The notes: generated from the sequence alone by a model not told the origin. A DNA stretch of 64,000 bases from Deltaproteobacteria bacterium ADurb.Bin207 (GCA_002070115.1 MWCO01000007.1:62001-126000); one strand, 5' to 3'. Counted from the first letter of the stretch, positions 37,828-46,819 are shown. Numbers and translations: made by a program.

Positions 37828-38178
37828 CTAGCCGAAAACTCCCCCATCGTGCCCCCATAGGGCGCCGGGAAAGTCCATGAAGTTCAGAAAAATACGGGCG
37901 GAAGGGACATCCAGACGCTTGGAAAGAAGGGAGCAAAGGGTTTCGCTGAGCTGACGGGTCTGGTGGGGCGTCAGCTTTCCCACGCTGCGTACCTCGACGA
38001 GACAGGTGGGGCCGGTTTTTCCGCCCATCGTCATACAGGCTACGCGGTCGAAGAGCGTCATGACGTAGCTTTCGGGCTTGCTCAAGAGTTTGGCTATTTG
38101 CGACGAGCACTCCTGCAGCAGCGCGGGAATGGTTGCTTCGTCGACGGGCGCATTGGTTCGGACCATGAGCAGAGGCAT
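37828..38178 (-). CDS. MIF-like tautomerase
   Basis: 116-residue protein of the tautomerase superfamily, close to the length of macrophage migration inhibitory factor (115). Proline follows the initiator methionine, so the catalytic N-terminal proline is preserved after processing. The segment near the C-terminus (ARIFLNFMDFPGALWGHDGGVFG) matches the MIF C-terminal strand region. Bacterial members act as phenylpyruvate or related keto-enol tautomerases; substrate not determined. Tightly follows hypE. Confidence 0.85.
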   Translation of the reverse strand: MPLLMVRTNAPVDEATIPALLQECSSQIAKLLSKPESYVMTLFDRVACMTMGGKTGPTCLVEVRSVGKLTPHQTRQLSETLCSLLSKRLDVPSARIFLNFMDFPGALWGHDGGVFG

Positions 38179-38202
38179 GGGTGATGTTGATAGACGAAGT
38201 GG

Positions 38203-39207
38203 TTAGCAAATGCGAGGGAGCAAGTCGCCGGAGGGGACGGATAGGATGCGTTGGCCGCCGATGGCGGTATGCAGGATGACGTGGGCTTCGCCTTCTTGCA
38301 CGGTACCGATGGCGCATGCGTTACGGCCCAAAGGATGGGCTTGCATCGCTTGAAGGACAGGCGTCGCGCCTTGTTCGGGGACCACGCCTACGAGCACGCC
38401 TTCATTCGCCAGATGCATCGGTTCGAGGCCAAGGATTTCGCATGCGGCTTGCACCCCAGGCCCAAGCGGTACGGACGTTTCTTGAAGATGCACGCATACC
38501 GACGACTGTTTTGCGATTTCGTCGAGCACGGCGGCGAGTCCTCCTCGCGTCGGATCGCGTAAGCAATGCACGCCGGCAAACGCTTGCAGCATATCCTGCA
38601 CGAGGCCATGAAGCGCGGCGGTGTCGCTTCGGCACGCCACCTCGAGTCCGGAACGTTCTGCCATGACGGCCACGCCGTGAGATCCGATGGGACCGCTGAG
38701 CAGCACGACATCGCCCGGACGCGCGAAGCTTCCGCTGACATGCACATCGGGCGCGATGATGCCGATGCCCGCGGTATTGATGAATAGTTTGTCCGCCTTT
38801 CCCCGTGGCACCACTTTCGTATCGCCTGTCACGATCGGGACACCTGCTTGTCGCGAAGCTTCCGCCATCGAATCGATGACTCGCACGAGAACATCGGTGG
38901 GAAGCCCTTCCTCCATGATCAGGCCCACGCTCAAGGCTATGGGATTGCCTCCTCCCATCGCCACATCGTTGAGCGTCCCATGGACCGCCAGCTTTCCAAT
39001 GTCTCCACCTGGAAAAAACAATGGATCGACGACATAGGAGTCCGTGCTAAAGGATAGTCTATATCCGTTTACGGATAGTTCTGCCGCATCATCGAGACGC
39101 GCCAACGCGGAATTTCTCAAACGAGGAAGCAGCATTTCTTCGATCAGCCGACGCGACGCTCTTCCTCCTCCGCCATGATCGAGCAGTATCATTTCGTCGT
39201 TGCGCAT
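38203..39207 (-). CDS. hypE: Hydrogenase maturation factor HypE
   Basis: ATP-dependent enzyme of the PurM/SelD superfamily that dehydrates a C-terminal thiocarboxamide to thiocyanate, supplying cyanide ligands for [NiFe]-hydrogenase. 334 residues, with RBS GGAG inside the upstream gene's end. N-terminal DHGGGGRASRRLIEEM, the metal/ATP region DDAAELSVNG and TLNDVAMGGGNP, and the C-terminal acceptor motif LPRIC are intact, so it should be functional. No hypF, hypC, hypD or hydrogenase is in the window. The gene starts 3 bases after the flavin reductase gene. Confidence 0.95.
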   Translation of the reverse strand: MRNDEMILLDHGGGGRASRRLIEEMLLPRLRNSALARLDDAAELSVNGYRLSFSTDSYVVDPLFFPGGDIGKLAVHGTLNDVAMGGGNPIALSVGLIMEEGLPTDVLVRVIDSMAEASRQAGVPIVTGDTKVVPRGKADKLFINTAGIGIIAPDVHVSGSFARPGDVVLLSGPIGSHGVAVMAERSGLEVACRSDTAALHGLVQDMLQAFAGVHCLRDPTRGGLAAVLDEIAKQSSVCVHLQETSVPLGPGVQAACEILGLEPMHLANEGVLVGVVPEQGATPVLQAMQAHPLGRNACAIGTVQEGEAHVILHTAIGGQRILSVPSGDLLPRIC

Positions 39208-39210
39208 GAA

Positions 39211-39795
39211 TCACTCCGGTTTCTTGGATCGCAGGGAAAGACCCACCCGATACGCTTTCGCCACGGTAGCCCCCAGACCGTGATACGTCTTACGACCCGT
39301 CGCATATACCAGGGGATCGATCTTGGATACGTCGGGCACCCCCCGGACCAAACAATCCTCGTCCACATAGGTCTGAACGATCTGTCCCACGATCAAGTCG
39401 TGGGTTCCGAGCGTTGTCATCTGTTCGACGCGACACATCAGATTCACCGGACATTGGGCGATCATGGGTGCTTCATGGCCATCGCGGTACATGACGTCGA
39501 TGCCGGCTCGTGAGGTTTTGTCTTCTTCGCGACCAGAAACGATGCCGAAGTAATCGACCCATTCGGCATGCTCGACCTTGGGAACATTGACGGAGAAAAG
39601 TCCGTGAATGGTGAGCCCTTCGTAGGTGAAGCGCTGTTTTCGCACCGCCATACTGAGCATGGGAGGTTGCGCGCATGCCATGCCAGTCCAAGCGACGGTC
39701 ATGAAGTTGGGTCGGTTGTTAACCATGACGCCCACGACCACCGCGGGCATGGGAAATAGGAAGGTTTGGGCACCCAGTGCTGTCTTTTCAACCAT
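39211..39795 (-). CDS. Flavin reductase-like (FMN-binding split-barrel) protein
   Basis: 194 residues from MVEKTALGAQ. The fold signature of the flavin reductase-like family is visible: FPMPAVVVGVMVNNRPNFMTVAWTGMACAQPPMLSMAV, then FSVNVP and HDLIVGQIVQTYVDED. Such proteins bind FMN and may reduce it with NAD(P)H or act as redox flavoproteins. It precedes hypE with a 3-base gap on the same strand and is divergent from the cyclic-nucleotide-domain gene, about 200 bases away. Confidence 0.85.
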   Translation of the reverse strand: MVEKTALGAQTFLFPMPAVVVGVMVNNRPNFMTVAWTGMACAQPPMLSMAVRKQRFTYEGLTIHGLFSVNVPKVEHAEWVDYFGIVSGREEDKTSRAGIDVMYRDGHEAPMIAQCPVNLMCRVEQMTTLGTHDLIVGQIVQTYVDEDCLVRGVPDVSKIDPLVYATGRKTYHGLGATVAKAYRVGLSLRSKKPE

Positions 39796-39998
39796 GGGCT
39801 GACCGTAGCAGCATTGATACGCTTGGGGTTCCGAACTCCATGGTTTGGGCGTTTTCCCGCTTGGACTTCCCCGCTGCGCTGTGGCAACCACCGATGGCTC
39901 GTCGGATCGCGCCCCAGGCACCCGTGGCCTGCTGGCATTGTCGCACCGATGGCTCGGTACTCGACAACGATCGGGATCCTGGGATACAACACCGAACC

Positions 39999-40868
39999 AT
40001 GGCGGTTTCTCCTTCTGATCTGCGCACGATCCCTCTTTTTCAAGACATTTCCGAGGAGCATCTCACCTCGTTGCTCGGCGTGTTCGAACGACGCCAGCAC
40101 GACAAAGACGAGATCCTCTTTCGGGCCGGTGATAACCCCACGGATCTACTTTTGCTCGTACGAGGAGAAGTCGCCCTATTCGAGGGCGATACCGTCCGCT
40201 TCCGTTTGCGGCCCATCGCCCTCATCGGTGAATTGGGGGCGATTACCGGTCTGCGACGTTATACGACCGCACGCATCACCGAACCCTCCGAAATATGGCG
40301 AATCCCCACCCAATCGTTGCTCGATTTTTTCGAAACTCACGGAGATGTCGCGTTTCCTTTCTACCACGGCCTGCTCGGAATCGTTGCCAATAAGGTTCGT
40401 CGAGATGCGCGCCGTATCGAAGAGATGCGCGCCAATATCGTCCGCACCCAAAAAGCCATGAAACGAATGCGCGACCTGGTCCTCGAATCGGAAGACACGT
40501 CGTTGAGCAAACCCATCCACGATACCCTCGAAGAACTGATCGAACGCAATCGTCGCTGGCATTACCTCGTCGAACCAGCAAAATCACTGCAAGCCCGAGT
40601 TCGTTTCGATGATGGCTCCATGGCCCCCGTGGTGGAGATGTCCGACGGCTGGCTGCTTCTCGACAATTCCGCATCGGGAGCGCACGAGGTCGGTGCCCAT
40701 TGGAGCGCCGTGCTCGTTCTTCCGTCAGGCGAGATCCCCATTAGCGGAACCGTAGAAAGTACGGATGACAAGGGCATCATGATCGCACTCGATCTATTGA
40801 TTCGCGAATATGCCGCCACGTTGGAAGACTATCTGACACGTCTTCACATGCTCGACTTCGTGGTCTGA
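39999..40868 (+). CDS. Cyclic-nucleotide-binding-domain protein with PilZ-like C-terminus
   Basis: 289 residues from MAVSPSDLRT; an upstream extension of 74 codons is open but not domain-like. The N-terminal cNMP-binding fold runs IPLFQDISEEHLTSLLGVF through a phosphate-binding-cassette position at IGELGAITGLRRYTTARI. A helical coiled region follows (about 130-190). The last 100 residues (VRFDDGSMAPVVEMSDGWLLLD ... IPISGTVES) resemble a PilZ beta-barrel, but the canonical RxxxR and D/NxSxxG motifs are imperfect, so c-di-GMP binding is uncertain. No HTH is visible. Confidence 0.75.
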   Translation: MAVSPSDLRTIPLFQDISEEHLTSLLGVFERRQHDKDEILFRAGDNPTDLLLLVRGEVALFEGDTVRFRLRPIALIGELGAITGLRRYTTARITEPSEIWRIPTQSLLDFFETHGDVAFPFYHGLLGIVANKVRRDARRIEEMRANIVRTQKAMKRMRDLVLESEDTSLSKPIHDTLEELIERNRRWHYLVEPAKSLQARVRFDDGSMAPVVEMSDGWLLLDNSASGAHEVGAHWSAVLVLPSGEIPISGTVESTDDKGIMIALDLLIREYAATLEDYLTRLHMLDFVV

Positions 40869-40911
40869 TCTTGCATCGCGCACGACCGCGTGTGTCGATC
40901 GCCTGCCGCGT

Positions 40912-41490
40912 TCACCTCGATTCGATGGGATCCCAAGGGACTTCGTGATCGCGAAGAAAGCGAAGATTGATCGCGTTGATCAACGCATGGGCGATGCACG
41001 GTCCGATGAGTGAACCGATGGCCGCGTACATGAGCCCGAAAGCAAGACCTATCACCGTTGCCCACAGGGCCCATACCCATCGGCTGGGTCCACGAGTTTG
41101 GTGCAGGATACCAAATACCAAGGCTTGCGGAACGATTCCGACCCAGGGCGTAAGAAACGAGCGAAACAGAAGCTCCTCCCCCGCGCTCGACAACAATGCC
41201 AACAAGACAATCAACCCTGGTGAGAGCTGTTGGGCCACGGGCCGCAAGTCACGGTGAAGCCGTCGCGCCCATCGCGTGTGCCGGACCGACCATCGCGTGG
41301 CAGCCACGGTGGCTACCCCGAATACGATTCCGAGGGTCGCCGACAGGCTTTCGCGTAACCATGGCGAAAGTCGAAGCATGGGAGATGGGTGGAGCAGCGG
41401 ATTGGGTCCGTGCATCGCTATCGACGCCACCGCGCCCACCACGACCAATACGGTGGACAATCCCACCAGAAGCCGCTTCCAACTCTCCAT
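40912..41490 (-). CDS. CPBP-family intramembrane metalloprotease
   Basis: About 192 residues starting MESWKRLLVG. Motifs of the CPBP (Abi/CAAX-processing-like) family are seen: GEELLFRSF in a membrane helix, FGILHQ, and a last HALINAINL. Four or five hydrophobic segments are present. Members process prenylated or small peptides or act in bacteriocin immunity and are often of unknown substrate. It follows ssnA by 17 bases on the same strand, so it is probably the last gene of that operon. Confidence 0.8.
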   Translation of the reverse strand: MESWKRLLVGLSTVLVVVGAVASIAMHGPNPLLHPSPMLRLSPWLRESLSATLGIVFGVATVAATRWSVRHTRWARRLHRDLRPVAQQLSPGLIVLLALLSSAGEELLFRSFLTPWVGIVPQALVFGILHQTRGPSRWVWALWATVIGLAFGLMYAAIGSLIGPCIAHALINAINLRFLRDHEVPWDPIESR

Positions 41491-41507
41491 GGTTGTGATG
41501 AATATCC

Positions 41508-42854
41508 TCAGGGCATCTGGCGCAGTCGCTCCCACACCCCATCGGCCGCGGCAAGGACTCGTTGCGAAATCTTCTCTCGATCCAGATCCAAAAACTCACC
41601 GCGATGCATGCGAACCTTTCCGCTCGTTATCGTCGCCCACACCGGTGATTCCGTCATTCCAAACACCCAATGACCATCAAAGGTGCTTGCGTCGAGAACG
41701 GTGGGCGGATCGTAATCGATCACGCATAAATCCGCGGGTGCTCCTGCTTGAATCGAACCGAGCCGTGGCTCTGCGAATATTTCTCGAGCGAGTAACACAT
41801 TGTTTTCAAACAACAATTTTCGAGGAAGCGCAAATCCTACCGTGGGATCTTTGCGTGCATGTCGGATCATCAAGTACGCGGACTTGGCGGCTCGGAGCAT
41901 GTTCGAAGCCATTCCATCGGTACCGAGGGCAACGCGAACACCGCGTGCCATGGCGCGTTGCACATCCAAGTGGCCCACGGCGTTGTTCGCGTTCGATTCG
42001 GGATTGTGAACGAGCCAAGCTTGTGCGGCCGCAATGCGATCGAGTTCGGCATCGGTCAAATGGATACCGTGGACCAAAATGCTATTTTTTCGGAGTAGTC
42101 CGTGGGCTTCGAGCCGTTCGATGATGCCTTTTCCAAACTGTTCCCGCGTTCGGGTGACGTCGGCCCCATCCTCGGCCACATGGATATGAATGGGTGTAGC
42201 GGGGTCCACCTGTCGAGCCGCAAGAGCAAGCGTTTGTTCGGAAACGGTGAACGATGCATGCAAGCCGAGCAGGGCCCCGTGGGCTCGGTGGCTTTGACAA
42301 TCTCGCACGAATTGCGCGTTTTCTTGCACGCCATCGACGGCTCCCTGATCCCCGTTTCGATCCGTCACTTCGTAGCAGAGATTCGCGCGAATCCCCGCTT
42401 CATCGCATACTCGCGCCAACGCTTGTAGCGATCCTCGGATGGCATTGGGGGAAGCATGGTGATCGATGATGGTCGTGGTTCCCCAACGGAGGCAATCCAT
42501 CACCGGGGGATAGGCGCCGGCCTCTACCGCTTCGAGATCGAGGGCTCGATCCAAACGCCACCAAATTCCTTCGAGAATTTCTGGGAAGTTGCGCAGCGGT
42601 GTCGTGGCGGCAATCGGCATGCCGCGAGAAAACGTGGAATACAAATGATGATGGGCATTGATGAGTCCCGGTACGATCACCTTGCCGTCCGTGGACAATC
42701 GCGTGGCATCGTTGTTACTCGCCGCCAACTCGGAAAAGGGTGCCACCCGCTCGATCCGATCGTTTGCGCACAAGACGCCGGCATTCGGTACGACGGAATT
42801 GCCAGGGGTATTGGTGAATACGGTGGCCGGGCCTACAAGCAGCTTTTTGGACAT
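41508..42854 (-). CDS. ssnA: Putative aminohydrolase SsnA
   Basis: Metal-dependent amidohydrolase-superfamily enzyme. About 448 residues from MSKKLLVGPA, which has GGAG at 7 bases upstream; a second ATG further upstream overlaps the previous stop by ATGA. The metal motif GLINAHHHLYSTFSRGM, then LEGIWWRLDR, IIDHHASP, NLCYEVTDRNG, HASFT and HNPESNANNAVGH match SsnA very closely. SsnA genes usually belong to the selenium-dependent molybdenum hydroxylase cluster (purine/hydantoin salvage), none of whose other genes is seen here apart from the adjacent cyclic-amidohydrolase homologue. Likely deaminates a purine-like compound; not proven. Confidence 0.9.
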   Translation of the reverse strand: MSKKLLVGPATVFTNTPGNSVVPNAGVLCANDRIERVAPFSELAASNNDATRLSTDGKVIVPGLINAHHHLYSTFSRGMPIAATTPLRNFPEILEGIWWRLDRALDLEAVEAGAYPPVMDCLRWGTTTIIDHHASPNAIRGSLQALARVCDEAGIRANLCYEVTDRNGDQGAVDGVQENAQFVRDCQSHRAHGALLGLHASFTVSEQTLALAARQVDPATPIHIHVAEDGADVTRTREQFGKGIIERLEAHGLLRKNSILVHGIHLTDAELDRIAAAQAWLVHNPESNANNAVGHLDVQRAMARGVRVALGTDGMASNMLRAAKSAYLMIRHARKDPTVGFALPRKLLFENNVLLAREIFAEPRLGSIQAGAPADLCVIDYDPPTVLDASTFDGHWVFGMTESPVWATITSGKVRMHRGEFLDLDREKISQRVLAAADGVWERLRQMP

Positions 42855-42871
42855 CTTTGACTCCACGCTTT

Positions 42872-44263
42872 TCATTCTTCGATCGACGAGCCACGAGGTT
42901 CGACCCTTTTGCCACGGGGTGCATCGGCAAAACCTCGGGCCCTATCGTATACCAGACGGCCGCGCACATAGGTGGTGGTCACGCGACCTTGCCATTGCAT
43001 ACCTTCGAACGGTGTATAGGGCTGGCGGGTCACGAGGTCTTTGGCGCGCACAGTCCATAGGGGACGCGGATCGAAAACCACGACATCCGCATCGTTGCCC
43101 GGCTGTAGTCCCCCTTTTCCGGCCAACGAATGAATTTGTGCTGGATTGGAGGACAATAGCCTCATCGCTCGCGCCAGAGAGAGGCGGCCTCGCATCACCC
43201 CTTCGCTTAGCAGATACGGCAAAAGAAGTTCGACTCCAGGCACGCCCCCATAATCGGTCCAGATGGATCCGGTTGTTTTTTCCTTCGGATAGGCTCCAGG
43301 CGCATGGTCCGTGGCTACCATGTCGAGCGTGCCATCCGCCAGTCCTTCCCAAAGAGCTTGTCGATCGGCGGCACTTTTGACGACCGGCGCGGTTTTGAGC
43401 AGTCCTCCCAAACGCTCGAGATCCTCGACGGTAAACGCCAGATAATGGGGGCAGGTTTCCGCCGTGATCGGGACCTGTCGTGCCTTGGCACGTCGAATGA
43501 GATCGACTCCTCGACCGCAAGCCAGATGCACTACGTGAAGCGGCATTGCCGTTCGCTCCGATAGCTCGATACACGTTTGAACTCCTTTGGCTTCCGCCTC
43601 GGCACTGCGTGCTCTTGCATACGAAGCTGGCATTCCGGCTGGATCTTGCGCTTGTTCGCGCTCGGTGGCTTGCAATACGTCTTGACGGTCTTCCGCATGG
43701 ACTCCCACGCGCATCCCGCGACGACCAGCTTCCTCCAATACGATCGCAAGCTGATCCGCATCCACATCACGGAACGTATCCATTCCGGAAATCAGATAGG
43801 TTTTGATCGATCGGACACCGCGCGATCGAAGTTCGTCGAGACGGCGGCTCACCGAATCGCGGTCGAAATCATTGCCCCGCACGCCTCCCCACAAGGCAAA
43901 ATCTACCCATGCTTTGGGCGCCACCACGGAATATTTTTCATCGTAAGAGCTTCCGTCCGTCACCGGAGGCAACGACGTACACGGCATATCGACAATGGTG
44001 GTGACGCCACCGGCAGCCGCCGCGCGCGTTCCGGAGGCAAAATCCTCCCGGTGGGTAAACCCCGGGTCGTCGAAATGAACGTGACCATCGATAGCGCCCG
44101 GAAGAAGCCACGCGCCCTGCAGGTCAATATCTTCGCAACCCTTTTCCTGGGGGCCATCCCAACACGCGATCGTACCATCGCGAATGGTCAAACTCCCTTC
44201 TCGTGGTCCGTCTTGGGTCGGTAGACGAGCGTTGACGAATCGAAAAACAGTTGGATGAGTCAT
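42872..44263 (-). CDS. Dihydroorotase/allantoinase-family cyclic amidohydrolase
   Basis: 463 residues from MTHPTVFRFV. Signature: PGAIDGHVHFDDPGFTHREDFASGTRAAAAGGVTTIVDMP, carboxylated lysine region SIKTYLIS, HAED, HVVHLACG, TCPHYL and ATDHAPG. It is closest in pattern to allantoinase and dihydroorotase, which open cyclic ureides. The start of ssnA overlaps or abuts its stop, so the two act in one pathway, plausibly purine or hydantoin breakdown. It is divergent from pdxJ by about 150 bases. Confidence 0.88.
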   Translation of the reverse strand: MTHPTVFRFVNARLPTQDGPREGSLTIRDGTIACWDGPQEKGCEDIDLQGAWLLPGAIDGHVHFDDPGFTHREDFASGTRAAAAGGVTTIVDMPCTSLPPVTDGSSYDEKYSVVAPKAWVDFALWGGVRGNDFDRDSVSRRLDELRSRGVRSIKTYLISGMDTFRDVDADQLAIVLEEAGRRGMRVGVHAEDRQDVLQATEREQAQDPAGMPASYARARSAEAEAKGVQTCIELSERTAMPLHVVHLACGRGVDLIRRAKARQVPITAETCPHYLAFTVEDLERLGGLLKTAPVVKSAADRQALWEGLADGTLDMVATDHAPGAYPKEKTTGSIWTDYGGVPGVELLLPYLLSEGVMRGRLSLARAMRLLSSNPAQIHSLAGKGGLQPGNDADVVVFDPRPLWTVRAKDLVTRQPYTPFEGMQWQGRVTTTYVRGRLVYDRARGFADAPRGKRVEPRGSSIEE

Positions 44264-44410
44264 GATTTCTCGCAAGCGCAGCAGGGCTCCATGTCCTGAA
44301 ATGGGGACAATATGCGGATTTCGCAAGCCAAACCAGCCTGATCCGAGGTGTCGTCACCCATTCGAACGCGGAGGGTACTCACGAGGTCTTCGCGCGGCTA
44401 CACTCGCCCC

Positions 44411-45148
44411 ATGACGATTCGACTGCACGTCAACATTGACCATATCGCTACTGTCCGCAACGCGCGTGGGACACGCTATCCGGATCCGATTCACGCGGCT
44501 TATGTATGCGAAGACGCTGGCGCCGACGGCATCACGGCCCACCTTCGAGAGGATCGTCGGCACATGGTGGATCGGGATATCGAACGATTGCGGGAGAGCA
44601 TAACGACGTTGTTGAACTTGGAGATGGCAGGAACGGACGAAATGATCGGGATTGCGGAACGAATTCGTCCCGATTGCATTACGCTGGTTCCGGAGCGTCG
44701 TGAAGAACGCACGACCGAGGGGGGACTCGATGTGGTGGGTCAACGCAAGCAGATGGAGAAGGTGGCGGAGCGGGCGCGCAAGGCGGGGATTCGCGTGAGT
44801 TTTTTCATTGCTCCGGAAGAGGCGCAACTCGTGGCTTGCCGTGATCTTGGTGCCGAGCAAGTGGAGCTTCATACGGGGGAGTACTGCAATCTATCCGGAA
44901 ACGGACAGCTAGAGGAACTCGAGCGATTGCGGCATGCCGCTCGAGTTGGGCACGAACTGGGGTTATCCATTGCGGCAGGTCATGGGTTGACTCGATTCAA
45001 TCTCCCGGCCATTGCCGCCATTGCCGAGATCGAAGAAGTCAATATCGGCCACGCCATCATTGCCGATTCCCTGTTCATGGGGCTCGGCTCGGCGGTTCGC
45101 GCCATGCGCGAAGCCCTGAATCGTGGTCTGGCTCTTCGCGAAAAGTAG
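44411..45148 (+). CDS. pdxJ: Pyridoxine 5'-phosphate synthase PdxJ
   Basis: Last step of the DXP-dependent vitamin B6 pathway: condenses 3-amino-2-oxopropyl phosphate and deoxyxylulose phosphate. 245 residues from MTIRLHVNID. Typical N-terminal LHVNIDHIATVRNARG and HLREDRRHM (active-site histidine), LEMAGTDEMIGIA (catalytic glutamate) and AAGHGLTRFN are all present. Next on the strand is nnr; in many bacteria acpS lies between pdxJ and nnr, but there is no room for it here. Confidence 0.97.
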   Translation: MTIRLHVNIDHIATVRNARGTRYPDPIHAAYVCEDAGADGITAHLREDRRHMVDRDIERLRESITTLLNLEMAGTDEMIGIAERIRPDCITLVPERREERTTEGGLDVVGQRKQMEKVAERARKAGIRVSFFIAPEEAQLVACRDLGAEQVELHTGEYCNLSGNGQLEELERLRHAARVGHELGLSIAAGHGLTRFNLPAIAAIAEIEEVNIGHAIIADSLFMGLGSAVRAMREALNRGLALREK

Positions 45149-45204
45149 GGTCCTTGTCGCTGATTTTGACGAAAGGCTTTCCCGAACAGCCCATGAGGGT
45201 CATC

Positions 45205-46701
45205 ATGCACCGCGTTCTTTCCCGTGAACAAATCCGCTCCTTTGACCGCGTGGCGATCGACACCTGCCAGGTGCCCAGCGTCGTTCTCATGGAGAACGCG
45301 GGGCGGGGGGCTTTCGAAGTGGTTCGCACGTTGCTCGAGGACAACGATCACGTGCTCGTCGTTTGCGGATCCGGCAACAACGGAGGCGACGGTTTCGTGG
45401 TTGCTCGTCATTTGCTTACGGCGGGTTACAGCGTTTCGGTTTGTTTGATGTCCGATCCCGAAAAACTGCGGGGCGACGCGCGGCTCAACCATGATGCTTT
45501 CGTCGGGTTGGGGGGACATGTGGTTCTCTTGGAAGATGAAGCAGCGACCGTGGTGTTGGAAACGGAATTGCTACGCGCCGACCTGGTGGTGGATGCCCTT
45601 TTCGGCACGGGTCTCGATCGTGAAATTGGTGGTCGATACGCGGAAGCCATCGATCGCATCAACGCCACGGCAGCCACACGCGTGGCGCTCGATTTGCCCA
45701 GTGGACTGGATGCCAACAAGGGAACCGTGCTCGGAACCGTCGTGGTCGCCGACGCCACCATCACGTTTGGCGCTCTCAAACTCGGCTTGTTGACACCCAT
45801 GGGCGCCCGTCTCGCCGGTGAGATCCACGTGGCTTCCCTCGGCGTGCCATCCTCGATCGTCGAACAAGTCGGGCATGAAGCGGAAGTGCTCGTCGAGGCG
45901 CCTTTACGAAATATCGGGCGACAAATCCGGGAACAAGCCCGCATTCTCGCCGATGATGCGGTGGGGATCGTCGTTTCGTCGGAAGAAGATGTGTGGGCGA
46001 TGCGCGCGGCGTTTTGTGGCGCGTTGCGAACAGCTCCTGGCCGCATCCACCTGATGGGTCCTCGTCCGGTATTGAACGCCGTTCGCGATTGCCAGGGCTA
46101 CGCGAAACTTCTGGAATTGGATTCGAAAAGCAATGCCAAAGGATATGAACAACTCCTCGAATCTTGTGATTCCATAGTCTTTCCCGCGGCTTCGGAAGAC
46201 GATGCTCGGTGGATCGATCTCGCTCGCAAACACTTCGATGGCTCGATCGTGGTTCGCCCCTCCCATCGCGTGGGGAAAAAGCCGAAACCCTTTCATGCAT
46301 CGGGTGGAGATGTCCTTTTGATCCTTGGATTGGATGAGCTTGGCGCGTTGCTTGGCGCAGACCGTGATGCGGTGGATGCCGATCGATTTGCTTCCGTTCG
46401 GGAAGCGAGAAAGGTTTGCCATGCCACCATTGTGCTTGTCGATACCCAGCCAATCCTTGGGATTGCCGATGCTCCCTTGGGCGTATGGGGCAAACGAGTC
46501 GATGCGCTCGACTCGGATGCCTTTCGCGCACTCGCTTGCGGCATGATGGGACGGTTCTCGAGTTGGTGCGAAGGCAGCATGGCCGCTTTGCTCGGACTGA
46601 ATGCGCTCGCCACGGCTGTGCAATCTTGGTGGGAAAAGCGGGATGGGAAAGGCAATCCACGGATTGAAGAGATCGCCGAACAACTCGCGGAGGTGATGTA
46701 A
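45205..46701 (+). CDS. nnr: NAD(P)H-hydrate epimerase with degenerate dehydratase domain
   Basis: 498 residues from MHRVLSREQI, with GAGGGT a few bases upstream. The epimerase half (YjeF N-terminal domain, about 1-230) is intact: MENAGRGA, CGSGNNGGDGFVVARHL, DALFGTGL and ALDLPSGLDANKG. The second half occupies the place of the ADP/ATP-dependent dehydratase, but its hallmarks are missing: the TPHxGE segment reads LILGLDE and the Gly-Ser-Gly-Asp nucleotide loop reads GRFSSW. The dehydratase is thus probably inactive; the epimerase should work. A separate dehydratase elsewhere would be needed. Confidence 0.9.
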   Translation: MHRVLSREQIRSFDRVAIDTCQVPSVVLMENAGRGAFEVVRTLLEDNDHVLVVCGSGNNGGDGFVVARHLLTAGYSVSVCLMSDPEKLRGDARLNHDAFVGLGGHVVLLEDEAATVVLETELLRADLVVDALFGTGLDREIGGRYAEAIDRINATAATRVALDLPSGLDANKGTVLGTVVVADATITFGALKLGLLTPMGARLAGEIHVASLGVPSSIVEQVGHEAEVLVEAPLRNIGRQIREQARILADDAVGIVVSSEEDVWAMRAAFCGALRTAPGRIHLMGPRPVLNAVRDCQGYAKLLELDSKSNAKGYEQLLESCDSIVFPAASEDDARWIDLARKHFDGSIVVRPSHRVGKKPKPFHASGGDVLLILGLDELGALLGADRDAVDADRFASVREARKVCHATIVLVDTQPILGIADAPLGVWGKRVDALDSDAFRALACGMMGRFSSWCEGSMAALLGLNALATAVQSWWEKRDGKGNPRIEEIAEQLAEVM

Positions 46702-46729
46702 CCCGGGCGATCCCGAGTCGGTGAAACCG

Positions 46730-46765
46730 AATATTATATCAACAAATTCAATTAGTTATATTGTA
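46730..46765. other. AT-rich island between convergent genes, with shared 14-mer
   Basis: Between nnr and the convergent 769-residue gene. Holds AAATTCAATTAGTT (46744-46757), also present near 13.76 kb. No stem-loop. Confidence 0.5.
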
Positions 46766-46819
46766 TTCGCCGGGACAACGGAGATCGCTTCCGACACGTT
46801 GCCGTTCCGCTGTGGACCG

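Noticed and set aside
38203-39207. SelD or PurM homologue instead of HypE
   Set aside because: The C-terminal PRIC motif and N-terminal DHGGGG pattern are specific to HypE.
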